Positions 1 through 8,003 of a DNA stretch of 35,172 bases are shown here, piece by piece (position 1 is the first letter of the stretch; the number at the start of each line of letters is the position of its first letter). The stretch is from Oceanotoga teriensis (GTDB lineage: Bacteria; Thermotogota; Thermotogae; Petrotogales; Petrotogaceae): positions 1 to 35,172 of the forward strand of contig NZ_QGGI01000023.1 in NCBI RefSeq assembly GCF_003148465.1, given 5' to 3'. The notes under the pieces were generated by a model, which did no database searches, had not been told where the DNA came from, and worked only from the letters and a program-made list of their open reading frames with translations. A program made the translations under genes and the position numbers.

Positions 1-73
1 TTGCTATATCTACTCCCACTACTAATGTTTTTTCATCCACTTGTTTTATTTTATTATTTTGTGTATAATTCAT
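1..73 (-). CDS. IS110-family transposase, N-terminal fragment cut by the window edge
   Basis: Reading leftwards from an ATG at 73 gives 24 residues that run off the window, ending in LVVGVDIA. Hydrophobic strands followed by VGVDIA are the first catalytic-aspartate motif of the RuvC-like DEDD domain found at the N-terminus of IS110 transposases (known for the family). A strong AGGAGG lies at 81-86, seven bases from the ATG, so the start is well supported. IS110 proteins are usually 300-450 residues, so nearly all of the gene is outside. The family uses a DEDD nuclease plus a C-terminal serine and is guided by a bridge RNA. Whether the element is intact cannot be seen. The family call rests only on this short motif and its position. 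Confidence 0.6.
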   Translation of the reverse strand, partial: MNYTQNNKIKQVDEKTLVVGVDIA

Positions 74-190
74 TTAGGTTCCTCCTTTGTAAAATATTTG
101 ATGGATTCTTGTTACACTTTTATTTTACGGGGAGGTTCCTTTTTTTTCAACCTCTTTCTTTTTTTATTTCAGGAATGCTCCTAAATAATT
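74..190 (-). mobile_element. Noncoding leader of the IS110-like element (possible bridge RNA region)
   Basis: This stretch upstream of the transposase start holds no credible gene but has two small dyads. One pairs 132-137 (gaggtt) with 149-154 (aacctc); the other pairs 171-174 (agga) with 179-182 (tcct). In the IS110 group of this family the noncoding end upstream of the transposase encodes the bridge RNA, whereas IS1111-group elements carry it downstream. The assignment is therefore inference from position, and the outer boundary of the element is not visible. Confidence 0.3.
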
Positions 191-244
191 TATAATATAT
201 TTTTTATAATTTTATTTTCTTATCTTAATTATACAGTAAACAAT

Positions 245-273
245 TTATATTGCTATGTATTTTTTGATATAAT
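245..273 (+). promoter_or_regulatory. Promoter for rqcH
   Basis: A perfect -10 hexamer TATAAT (268-273) is preceded by TG one base away (265-266), an extended -10. A weak -35 (ttatat, 245-250) sits 17 bases upstream. The rqcH ribosome binding site (ggag, 291-294) follows. Visual match only. Confidence 0.45.
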
Positions 274-302
274 TATATTATATTAATATTGGAGATGATT
301 AA

Positions 303-1862
303 ATGCCTTTAGATGGACTAGTTTTTCATAAATTAATAAATGAAATAAAAGAAAATTGTTTGGGAAGTAGTATAAGAAATATTTATCAACCTATTAATTC
401 TGAAGTTCTTATTCAACTTAGAAATAATAATATTCTTTTTTCTTTGAATAATCCTGCTTATATAATGCTTTTAAAAGATAAACCCGAAGTCCCTGAAAAT
501 CCTGTGAATTTTTCTCAATATTTGAGAAAATCTATAAAAGGATTTAAAATAAAAAATATTGTACAATTATCTATGGATAGAACAGGTTATATAGAATTAG
601 AAGGATTTAATTTAATAGGAGATTTAAAAAAATACAGACTATATTTTGAACTGATGGGTAGAAATTCAAATTTGATACTTGTTAACTCTGAAAATAAAAT
701 AGAAGATGCTTTAAAAAAATATAATGAAAATCTTAGAACTATTCTTCCAGGAGCTAAATTTGTACCATTCTTTGATGATTCTAAAAAAAATTTTCTCTTG
801 GATCATTCTAATATAGATGATTTATTTGTTGGTTTTTCTAAAAAATCTTATAAATTTCTTAAATATAATGGTTTAGACAAAACTTTGAAATCATTGGGAA
901 ATAATAAATTATATTTTTTTAAAGAAGATAATAAATATGATGTATCAGCTATAAAACCTATAAAAGAAGATTTTGAATTACTTGATCCTTCGGTAGCCAT
1001 ATTGAAATTATTTGAGTTTTCATCAAATCAATCAAGAATTATACATTTAAAAAAAGATTTAGAAAAAATAATAATTAAAGAAATAGATAAAAATGAAAAT
1101 CTTAAATATAAGCTTTTAAATGATATTTCAGAGGAAAAAAATATAGAAGATTTGATAAATAAGGGAGAACTTTTGCAAACATATATTTTTAAAGCAAAAA
1201 GAGGTGACTCTTATATAGATGTTTCAGATTGGAATAATGGAAAAACTTTTAGAATAGAACTCGATCCATTAAAAAATCCTTCTACCAATCTTGAAAATTA
1301 TTTTAAAAAAATAAAAAAAATAAAAACTAGAGTCATAATTTCGAAAAAGAGATTGCGTAAAACTGAAAATATTCTCGATTATCTTTATCAATTACTATTA
1401 ACAATTGAAGAATCAGAAGACATAGATAATTTATCAGATATACGCGAAGAAATGTTTGAAGAAGGTCTGTTAAAAAAAGATAAGAAGTTAAAAAGAAAAA
1501 ATAATAAGATCTCTTTTAAAACTTTTAAATTTAAAGATTTTGATATATTCATAGGAAAAAATAATAAGCAAAATGATGAATTGACAAGAAATGCTTCTAA
1601 AGAAGATATTTGGTTACATACACATAATATTCCAGGTTCACATGCAATAATAAAATCTGCTGGAAAGATTGTTCCTGACGATGTTATAGAATATGCAGCT
1701 TCATTAGAAGCTTCATTTTCAAAAGCTAAAATGTCTTATAATGTTCCTGTAGACTTCACAACAAGAGATAATGTTTGGAAACCAAAAGGTTCCAAACCCG
1801 GAATGTGGCTTTATAAAAACTATAAAACTATAATAGTAAATCCAAAAAAATCCGACACTTAA
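303..1862 (+). CDS. rqcH: RqcH / NFACT-family ribosome quality-control protein
   Basis: The 519-residue protein has NFACT architecture: an N-terminal NFACT-N domain (about 1-250), a lysine-rich helical coiled-coil middle (about 250-400), and a C-terminal NFACT-R domain (about 405-515) containing DIWLHTHNIPGSHAII. Residues D92-R93 match the Asp-Arg pair that is essential in Bacillus RqcH. Known role: binding of obstructed 50S subunits carrying peptidyl-tRNA and recruitment of tRNA-Ala, so that a C-terminal alanine tail marks the stalled peptide for degradation. Older annotations call it a fibronectin-binding protein (FbpA/PavA). Length is slightly below the roughly 570 residues of Firmicutes homologues. 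It is a single-gene unit, and its last codons form the left arm of the terminator shared with the convergent HAD gene. The ATG follows ggagatg at normal spacing. Confidence 0.9.
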   Translation: MPLDGLVFHKLINEIKENCLGSSIRNIYQPINSEVLIQLRNNNILFSLNNPAYIMLLKDKPEVPENPVNFSQYLRKSIKGFKIKNIVQLSMDRTGYIELEGFNLIGDLKKYRLYFELMGRNSNLILVNSENKIEDALKKYNENLRTILPGAKFVPFFDDSKKNFLLDHSNIDDLFVGFSKKSYKFLKYNGLDKTLKSLGNNKLYFFKEDNKYDVSAIKPIKEDFELLDPSVAILKLFEFSSNQSRIIHLKKDLEKIIIKEIDKNENLKYKLLNDISEEKNIEDLINKGELLQTYIFKAKRGDSYIDVSDWNNGKTFRIELDPLKNPSTNLENYFKKIKKIKTRVIISKKRLRKTENILDYLYQLLLTIEESEDIDNLSDIREEMFEEGLLKKDKKLKRKNNKISFKTFKFKDFDIFIGKNNKQNDELTRNASKEDIWLHTHNIPGSHAIIKSAGKIVPDDVIEYAASLEASFSKAKMSYNVPVDFTTRDNVWKPKGSKPGMWLYKNYKTIIVNPKKSDT

Positions 1863-1872
1863 CTGTGTCGGA
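1851..1872. terminator. Bidirectional terminator between rqcH and the Cof-type phosphatase
   Basis: A perfect 8-bp stem (tccgacac 1851-1858 with gtgtcgga 1865-1872) closes a 6-base loop. It overlaps the rqcH stop codon. On the minus strand the stem is followed directly by seven T (1844-1850), so it is a good intrinsic terminator for the leftward gene. The plus-strand tail (ttaattat) is weaker. Confidence 0.75.
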
Positions 1873-2673
1873 TTAATTATAAAAAATTTTGTAAAGTTCT
1901 TCATAAACCCCATTTTCGTCATTGTCTTTTTCTGATAAATTCGAAAATTTTTCTAATAATAATTCATCTGAATTTTTCATGGCTATGCCAAGCCCACTAT
2001 ATTTTAACATTTCATAATCATTCATACTATTTCCCATCGTTATTATTTCTTCATTTTTTATTCCTTTCATTTTTGCATAATAAGATACACCAGAATATTT
2101 ATTAACTCCATCTGCCATTATTTCTACGGAATGAGGTGTTGAATGAGTTAATGATAATGACATTCCTTCTTCTTTTATAAATTTTTCAAGATGTGCTATA
2201 TTATCCATATAATCCCTAAATATTACCATCTGAGGATCTCTTTCTATTTTATTTATAAGATTTTTTGATATCATATGAGGAATTTCATATTGTTGAAAAA
2301 GATTTACAAGAAAATCAGATTTTTCATTTAAATAAATCATACTATCTTCATAAACAGTTACATTTATTTTATTTTGTATACCAAATTTTAAAAGTTTTTC
2401 TGTTTCTTCAATCTTTATAGACTTAGAATAAATTGATTTTTCTTCTTTTAAGTCTTTTATAATAGCACCATTAGAACATATCATATGTATTGGAAGATCT
2501 AATATTTTTCCATATTGCTTGGAAGTTAAAAATGTTCTTCCCGTTGCTATTATAATTTCTATACCATCTTGATGAAGAGATCTCAATATTTCTATATTTT
2601 TTTGTGATATTTCAGACTTATTGTTTAAAAGTGTTCCATCGAGATCTAAAGCAACCATTTTATACTTTGACAC
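1873..2673 (-). CDS. Cof-type HAD-superfamily phosphatase (HAD-IIB)
   Basis: This 266-residue protein has all the HAD motifs. The nucleophile motif DLDGT has D10 as nucleophile and D12 as general acid. Motif II is in IICSNGAII/IIIATGRT, a lysine precedes YSGV, and the metal-binding motif GNSMNDYEML lies near the C-terminus. A Cof-type C2B cap fits the central 85-190 region. Such enzymes dephosphorylate small sugar phosphates, FMN or pyridoxal phosphate; the substrate cannot be told. The start is GTG at 2673, supported by agaggtga four bases upstream. An in-frame ATG at 2657 would still include the nucleophile but lacks a binding site. It appears to be a single-gene unit ending at the hairpin shared with rqcH. 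Confidence 0.88.
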   Translation of the reverse strand: MSKYKMVALDLDGTLLNNKSEISQKNIEILRSLHQDGIEIIIATGRTFLTSKQYGKILDLPIHMICSNGAIIKDLKEEKSIYSKSIKIEETEKLLKFGIQNKINVTVYEDSMIYLNEKSDFLVNLFQQYEIPHMISKNLINKIERDPQMVIFRDYMDNIAHLEKFIKEEGMSLSLTHSTPHSVEIMADGVNKYSGVSYYAKMKGIKNEEIITMGNSMNDYEMLKYSGLGIAMKNSDELLLEKFSNLSEKDNDENGVYEELYKIFYN

Positions 2674-2705
2674 ATAATCACCTCTGTTTATTTTATTTTA
2701 TTTTC

Positions 2706-2733
2706 ATTATAATATTAACTTATACTCTTTAAA
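2706..2733 (-). promoter_or_regulatory. Promoter for the Cof-type phosphatase gene
   Basis: On the minus strand TTTAAA (2733-2728) is separated by 16 bases from TATAAT (2711-2706), about 30 bases upstream of the GTG start. The -35 matches only partly. Confidence 0.4.
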
Positions 2734-2760
2734 GATTTATTCAATTTAAGTAAAAAATAA

Positions 2761-2808
2761 AAACCGGAATAAATCAAGTATTTTTTATACTCAATATTAT
2801 TCCAGTTT
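2761..2808 (-). terminator. Terminator of the potABCD operon
   Basis: GGAATAA (2766-2772) pairs with TTATTCC (2797-2803). Outer A-T and C-G pairs extend the stem, with one mismatch, and a small inner stem (agta/tact) lies in the loop. On the minus strand the hairpin is followed by GGTTTTTATTTTTT. It begins directly after the potD stop codon. Confidence 0.7.
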
Positions 2809-2814
2809 TGTTCT

Positions 2815-3849
2815 TTAATTTAATTTTATTTTTTGCCAGATTTGATTATATATTTCAACGTTTTCTCCTAAATCTTCTTTGAATTCATTGTTTTTAAGAT
2901 CTGCTATTGAATATTTAGGTGTTATTTCTCTAATTTCTCTTGATTTTATATTTATAGAAGGCAATTCTAAATAATCTACTATTTTTGCATATATATCAGG
3001 TCTTTGTATAAAATTTAAAAATTTATATCCAAGTTCTTTGTTTTTTGAACTTTTTAACATAACCATTGAATCCATATACATTGCTCCACCACTTTTAGGT
3101 ATAAAATAATCTATATTTTCTCTCATATTTTCTTCAAGTTCTAAAAATATATTTTCTGCATAGCCTTGAACTATCCAAAATTCTCCAGTTGAGAATCCCT
3201 TTGCAAAAGATTCTGCATCAAATTTTAAAATATTTTCCTTCCATTTGTTTACAAGATTTGCGGCTTCTTCTAATTGTCTTTTATCCTTTGTATTAACTGA
3301 ATAATCCAAAGTTTTTAATGCTGCTCCCAAAACTTCTCTCATATCATCGAGCATTGTCATTCTATTTTTATATCTTTCATCAAGAAATATATCCCAATCT
3401 TTTTCATAGTTTTTTACATATGTTTTATTAACTGCTATTCCTGCTGCACCTAAAACATATGGAACTGAATAAAACAAACCTTCATCATACTTAATCTTCT
3501 TTAAAACTTCATTATCTAAATATTTCATATTCGGTATTTTTTCTTTATCCAATTTCTCAAGTAAATCTAACTTTATCATTATAGAAGTATAATCTCCAGA
3601 AGGAAATACTATATCATACCCTACTCCGCCTGTTATCATTATTTTTGCAAACATTTCTTCATTTGATGCAAAAACATCGTAAATTACTTTAACATCATAT
3701 TCTTTTTCAAATTCTCTAAGAACTTCATTTGGAATATAATAAGACCAATTGAAAATATATAATTTTTCTTTATTATCTATAAGATTTAAAGTAATTATCA
3801 AACCAAATGATATAAGAATTAATAATGTCATCACCCATTTTATTTTCAT
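2815..3849 (-). CDS. potD: Spermidine/putrescine ABC transporter substrate-binding protein (PotD-like)
   Basis: The 344-residue periplasmic binding protein has a basic N-terminus and one hydrophobic segment (about 5-24). The mature part opens with LYIFNWSYYIPNEVLREFEKEYDVKV-type sequence, the hallmark of PotD/PotF proteins, in which a Trp and Tyr near the start line the polyamine site. MYMDSMVM near residue 255 fits the usual C-lobe contacts. I see no lipobox cysteine, so the hydrophobic segment is either an uncleaved anchor or an SPase I signal. It is the last gene of the operon, 14 bases after potC. The family is confident; polyamine as substrate is inferred from family and operon. Confidence 0.87.
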   Translation of the reverse strand: MKIKWVMTLLILISFGLIITLNLIDNKEKLYIFNWSYYIPNEVLREFEKEYDVKVIYDVFASNEEMFAKIMITGGVGYDIVFPSGDYTSIMIKLDLLEKLDKEKIPNMKYLDNEVLKKIKYDEGLFYSVPYVLGAAGIAVNKTYVKNYEKDWDIFLDERYKNRMTMLDDMREVLGAALKTLDYSVNTKDKRQLEEAANLVNKWKENILKFDAESFAKGFSTGEFWIVQGYAENIFLELEENMRENIDYFIPKSGGAMYMDSMVMLKSSKNKELGYKFLNFIQRPDIYAKIVDYLELPSINIKSREIREITPKYSIADLKNNEFKEDLGENVEIYNQIWQKIKLN

Positions 3850-3863
3850 CTAAATCCCTTTCC

Positions 3864-4640
3864 TTAAAATAAATATTTAAAAAATCTTCTGGTAGATACA
3901 GCCAATATAATCGTTCCAAATATCATAACTACGGATAATGCATTTATAACCGGTGATACTCCAAATCTGATCATTGAATATATTTGTAATGGTAATGTTG
4001 TCGAGCCTGGTCCAGAAACAAAAAAAGTTATTACAAAATCATCTATAGAAAGTGTTACAGTCATCAATATCGATGATATTATAGCGGGTTTTAAAACAGG
4101 CATCATAACTTTAGTTAAAGCCTGAATTTCTGTTGCTCCTAAATCATAAGATGCTTCTATTAATGAATAATCTATATCTTCCATGGCCGATAAAGCGATA
4201 AATAATACATAGGGAATGTTAAATGTAGTATGAGCTATAAATATCGTAAATAAACCCAATCTCATCTTTAATACTCCAAATAAAATTAATAATGAAACTC
4301 CAACGATGATATCTGGCATTACAAGAGAAACATAAGAAATTTTTTGAATTACATTTTTATTCTTTAAAGAATGCCATTTTAAGCCTATTGCAGCTATTGT
4401 ACCTATAATCGTTGAAAATAAAGCTGAAGTTATAGCTATTGTAATGGAATTAAAAAATGCCTTCCAGATTTCACCAGAATTGGTAAAAAGTTCTTTATAC
4501 CATTTTAAAGAAAATCCATTCCAATGCATACTTTTAGATGAATTAAAAGAATAAATTAAAAGAGTTATTATAGGTGTATAAAAGAATATAAAAGTTATTA
4601 TCAATATAATAAGGGAAAATATTCTTCTCTCTTTTTTCAT
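3864..4640 (-). CDS. potC: Polyamine ABC transporter permease (PotC-like)
   Basis: The 258-residue inner-membrane permease has about six hydrophobic segments. The binding-protein-dependent transport signature EASYDLGATEIQALTKVMMP (about 162-181) is the EAA loop that contacts the ATPase. DDFVITFFVSGPGSTTLPLQIYSMIR is characteristic of PotC rather than PotB. Length is typical. Its ATG overlaps the potB stop by four bases (ATGA), indicating translational coupling. It pairs with PotB to form the membrane channel. Confidence 0.88.
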   Translation of the reverse strand: MKKERRIFSLIILIITFIFFYTPIITLLIYSFNSSKSMHWNGFSLKWYKELFTNSGEIWKAFFNSITIAITSALFSTIIGTIAAIGLKWHSLKNKNVIQKISYVSLVMPDIIVGVSLLILFGVLKMRLGLFTIFIAHTTFNIPYVLFIALSAMEDIDYSLIEASYDLGATEIQALTKVMMPVLKPAIISSILMTVTLSIDDFVITFFVSGPGSTTLPLQIYSMIRFGVSPVINALSVVMIFGTIILAVSTRRFFKYLF

Positions 4641-5476
4641 AATACCACTTTCTTCTTTTTATCATTTTTATTCATAAATATTAATATACCTGATACAGTT
4701 ATTATAGTTATAAAAACTGAGATAGCAGAAGCAAGAGGCCAATTTCTTGTTATCATTAGTTCTCTTGATATCACATTACCAATCATCATTGAATTTATCC
4801 CACCAACGAGTTGAGGTATAGCATAATTTCCAAATGCAGGTATAAAAGTAAATATCATAGCTGTATATATACCAGTTTTTATATTTGGCAAAAAAACTTT
4901 AAAAATACTTTCGCTTTTAGTAGCCCCAAGATCTCTCGCTGCTTCGAGTAATGAAAAATCAAATTTTTCTATCGTCGAAAATAGTGGCAGTATTGCATAT
5001 GGTAAATACGTGTAAACCATTACAGTTATTATAGATCCATTATTATATAGAAACATCAAATAATCATCTATTATTCTAAACTTCAATAATATTTGATTTA
5101 ATAGTCCATTATTCCCCAAAATAGCAATCCATGAATATATTCTAACCAAAAAATTGGTCCAAAATGGTATTATTATAAAAAATATTAATTTATCTTTATG
5201 ATTACTTCTTGCTATGTAATAAGCACTTGGTATTGCAAAAAAAATAGTTATTATTGTTGAAACTATAGCAACAAATGATGTATTTAAAAATATTTTTAAA
5301 AGTGAAATATCAAACAAATCTATATATGCTTTAAAACTTAATTGCCAATCAACCCCACCATAAAGTGCTTTTTTTAAAAAACTATATATAAATATAATAG
5401 TGGTTGGAAGTATAAAAAATAAAGTTGTCCATAATATAAATGGAGTTATATAAGTTATTCCATATTTTTTTTTCAT
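4637..5476 (-). CDS. potB: Polyamine ABC transporter permease (PotB-like)
   Basis: The 279-residue permease has about six membrane segments. Its EAA loop is EAARDLGATKSESIFKVFLP (about 182-201), followed by FIPAFGNYAIPQLVGG, a region typical of PotB. The N-terminal FFILPTTIIFIYSFLKKALYGG also fits the family. The start overlaps the potA stop by four bases and the stop overlaps the potC start by four, so potA-potB-potC should be translated in coupled fashion. Confidence 0.88.
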   Translation of the reverse strand: MKKKYGITYITPFILWTTLFFILPTTIIFIYSFLKKALYGGVDWQLSFKAYIDLFDISLLKIFLNTSFVAIVSTIITIFFAIPSAYYIARSNHKDKLIFFIIIPFWTNFLVRIYSWIAILGNNGLLNQILLKFRIIDDYLMFLYNNGSIITVMVYTYLPYAILPLFSTIEKFDFSLLEAARDLGATKSESIFKVFLPNIKTGIYTAMIFTFIPAFGNYAIPQLVGGINSMMIGNVISRELMITRNWPLASAISVFITIITVSGILIFMNKNDKKKKVVL

Positions 5477-6585
5477 AAATCTACCTCCACTATATAACCA
5501 TCATTCATATCCCACCATATATAAACATCTTCATACCAATCAATTATTCCTTCATCAATAATATATTTTGCATGTTGTTTTTGAACATTAAAAGTAAATT
5601 TTTCATTTATTTTAATATAATATTTAGTTTGAAATCCTTTATATATCATTTTATCAACTGTACCATTTAAAACATTAAAATCATCCGTTAAACTTAAAGG
5701 TTTTTCTTTAGTAATTCTTATTTTTTCTGGTCTTATAGTTACTCTAACTTTTTCATTTATATTTATTTTTTTATCTAAATAAACTTTTAAATTACCAAGA
5801 TCTTTAACTTCTATTTCAGCACAATTTCCATTTATATCCTTAACTATACCTGTAAAAAAATTTGTTTCTCCTATGAAATTAGCAACAAATGAATTAGAAG
5901 GCATTTCATATATTTCATAAGATGTTCCTATCTGTTGTACTTTTCCATTATTCATAACTGCAATTCTATCAGATACGGATAATGCTTCTTGTTGATCATG
6001 AGTAACAAATATAAAAGTTATTCCAACTTCATCATGTATTGCATCTAGCTCTAATAACATATGTTGTCTTAACTGAGCATCAAGTGCGCTTAAAGGTTCA
6101 TCAAGAAGTAATATTCTAGGTTCATTCACGAGTGCTCTGGCTATCGCAACTCTTTGTTTTTGTCCTCCAGATAATTGATTTGGTTTTTTATTTATATGTT
6201 CATTCAATTTTACTAAGTCTAAGTATTTTTTTACTGCAAAATCTATATCTTTTTCATTCATTTTTTTTAATCTCAATGGAAAAGCAATATTTTCATATAC
6301 ATTTAAATGTGGAAATAATGCATAATTTTGAAATATAGTATTCACTTTTCTTTTATTTGGAGGAAGCTTCAAAAGATCTTCACCATCCATATATATATGT
6401 CCGTTGGTTGGCTCTAAAAATCCTCCTATCATTCTTAAAAGGGTTGTTTTCCCACAACCTGAAGGTCCTAATAAAGAAAAAATTTCTCCAGACTTAATTT
6501 CAAGGTTTACATCATCCAAAGCAACAAAATCGTCTTCATAATAAATTTTATTAAGATTCTCAATCTTAATAGAGCTTCCTTTCAA
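5473..6585 (-). CDS. potA: Polyamine ABC transporter ATP-binding protein (PotA-like)
   Basis: The 370-residue ATPase has Walker A GPSGCGKTT (40-48), Q-loop FQNYALFPH, signature LSGGQ (138-142), Walker B ILLLDEP (158-164), D-loop SALD and the switch histidine in FVTHDQ. The C-terminal third (about 240-370) is a TOBE-type regulatory domain, as in PotA/FbpC/UgpC. It energises PotBC at the inner face of the membrane. The start is TTG at 6585, supported by gggaggg seven bases upstream. It is the first gene of the operon (order ABCD), which lets the ATPase be made first. Confidence 0.9.
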   Translation of the reverse strand: MKGSSIKIENLNKIYYEDDFVALDDVNLEIKSGEIFSLLGPSGCGKTTLLRMIGGFLEPTNGHIYMDGEDLLKLPPNKRKVNTIFQNYALFPHLNVYENIAFPLRLKKMNEKDIDFAVKKYLDLVKLNEHINKKPNQLSGGQKQRVAIARALVNEPRILLLDEPLSALDAQLRQHMLLELDAIHDEVGITFIFVTHDQQEALSVSDRIAVMNNGKVQQIGTSYEIYEMPSNSFVANFIGETNFFTGIVKDINGNCAEIEVKDLGNLKVYLDKKININEKVRVTIRPEKIRITKEKPLSLTDDFNVLNGTVDKMIYKGFQTKYYIKINEKFTFNVQKQHAKYIIDEGIIDWYEDVYIWWDMNDGYIVEVDL

Positions 6586-6634
6586 ATTATTACCCTCCCA
6601 TCTTTCATATATGTTTAATGATAAAACAAGGGTA

Positions 6635-6663
6635 ATTATACACTTTTATAGATTTCTATTGTA
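6635..6663 (-). promoter_or_regulatory. Promoter for potABCD
   Basis: On the minus strand TATAAT (6640-6635) lies 17 bases from a weak -35 (TACAAT, 6663-6658). It sits in the only gap between the phospholipase-fold gene and potA, about 50 bases before the potA start. Confidence 0.4.
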
Positions 6664-6685
6664 TTAAAATGTGAATGTATTCTAA

Positions 6686-7867
6686 TTACAAATTGTAAAT
6701 ATTCCAATATCTTTTAAATTCTTTAATATATTCTTCTGAAATTTCTGAACTATGTATTATAATAGAATTTTCATCATTCTTGTTTTGTGCAGAATTAGTA
6801 AAATTAAAAGAACCAGTTAAAACTTTTTTTTCATCAAAAATAATAACTTTATGATGAAATACTTTTGAATTTTTATCTACTATAACTTCTACATTTTCAG
6901 ATTTTAATTGTTCCCAAGTAGACCACTTTGAACCAGCTTGAAAATTTTCCATTATTACTTTAACTTCTACCCCCCTATTTTTAGCTTTAATTAAAGCATC
7001 TGCTATTTCTTTATCTGTAAAAGTAAATATCATAACATATATATTCTTTTCTGAACTATTTATAAGATCTATTATTCTTTGCTTAAGATTATCCTCTGGT
7101 GTAAAATAAGATTCTATATACCCACTATTAAAATCAAATTTATTATTTAATTTTTTACCATTATTTTTTTTACCAAATAATTCATCATAAAATTGTTCTT
7201 CAAATTCAAGAATATAATTTTCTATTAAATCATTATTATATATAAATATCATATTATTTGAATTATAATTCAACCCATTATTTGTTAGATTTGTACTTCC
7301 CGTTATGAGACAATATCCATCTATTATTATAAATTTATTATGCATTAATGCATAATTAGAATCATATTTGAGTTCTATATTATCTTCTTTTTCAAGCATA
7401 CTTGAATAAGTATTTTGATTTTGTGATTCTAAAACTATTTTTATATATATTCCATCTCTAGAAAGATCTTTTAATGTTTGAACTATCTCTATATTATCTA
7501 TATCATAAATACTCATATAAATATACTTTTTAGCTTTTTTTAATTCTTCAATAAAAATTTTTTGATTATAAATATTTTTTTCTGAAGTGTTTTCATCATA
7601 AAATAATATTGTAGAATCTTTAGTCGGTTTTATTGTGATATTCCATGTATCTTCGCCAAGATTAAATGTATAAAAGTTTTTACTTCCACCAGCTCTAAAA
7701 AAAAATTCATTATTTTTATAATATGCAGATGGTATTTTATTTAAATCATCATATTTTAAATTTTTAAAATTTAAAATATCCCCTTTTTGTAAAAACAGGT
7801 CAAAGGTTGATGAAAAAGCAAATATAAAAACAAAAATAATATAAAAAACTAAAAAAAATTTTTTCAT
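6686..7867 (-). CDS. Secreted phospholipase-D-fold protein (two HKD motifs; putative nuclease or phospholipase)
   Basis: The roughly 393-residue protein starts with a clear export signal (MKKFF followed by a hydrophobic stretch to about residue 22). It has two PLD-like halves: HNKFIIIDG then GSTNLTNNG (first HxK...D plus GSxN), and HHKVIIFDEK then GSFNFTNSA (second). Both catalytic histidines and lysines are present, so it should be active as a bilobed phosphodiesterase. Bacterial relatives include exported nucleases and cardiolipin-synthase-like enzymes; the substrate is not predictable. The open frame extends to a TTG at 7882, but that lies inside the ribosome binding site. The ATG at 7867, seven bases after gggagg, is the start. 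It is transcribed alone, divergent from tldD, and no hairpin is obvious after the stop. Confidence 0.83.
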   Translation of the reverse strand: MKKFFLVFYIIFVFIFAFSSTFDLFLQKGDILNFKNLKYDDLNKIPSAYYKNNEFFFRAGGSKNFYTFNLGEDTWNITIKPTKDSTILFYDENTSEKNIYNQKIFIEELKKAKKYIYMSIYDIDNIEIVQTLKDLSRDGIYIKIVLESQNQNTYSSMLEKEDNIELKYDSNYALMHNKFIIIDGYCLITGSTNLTNNGLNYNSNNMIFIYNNDLIENYILEFEEQFYDELFGKKNNGKKLNNKFDFNSGYIESYFTPEDNLKQRIIDLINSSEKNIYVMIFTFTDKEIADALIKAKNRGVEVKVIMENFQAGSKWSTWEQLKSENVEVIVDKNSKVFHHKVIIFDEKKVLTGSFNFTNSAQNKNDENSIIIHSSEISEEYIKEFKRYWNIYNL

Positions 7868-7936
7868 TTTAATTCCTCCCAATATTATAAAGTTTATATT
7901 ATATATTATAATATTTTTATTTATATATTTATTAGT

Positions 7937-7965
7937 TTGATTTTTAATTTATTGAATAGTATAAT
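7937..7965 (+). promoter_or_regulatory. Promoter for tldD-pmbA
   Basis: TTGATT (7937-7942), a 17-base spacer and a perfect TATAAT (7960-7965) lie 38 bases before the tldD start. This is one of the best sigma-70-type matches in the window. Confidence 0.65.
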
Positions 7966-8003
7966 TTTAATAAGTTATATAAACTAATTAAGGAGGGATA
8001 AAA

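Noticed and set aside
1-195. 64-codon plus-strand ORF at the left edge
   Set aside because: It is rich in Phe/Leu because it is antisense to A-rich transposase leader and coding sequence. The minus-strand frame has a ribosome binding site and a recognisable motif.
6132-6338. 68-codon plus-strand ORF inside potA
   Set aside because: Shadow of the conserved ABC ATPase signature region on the other strand.
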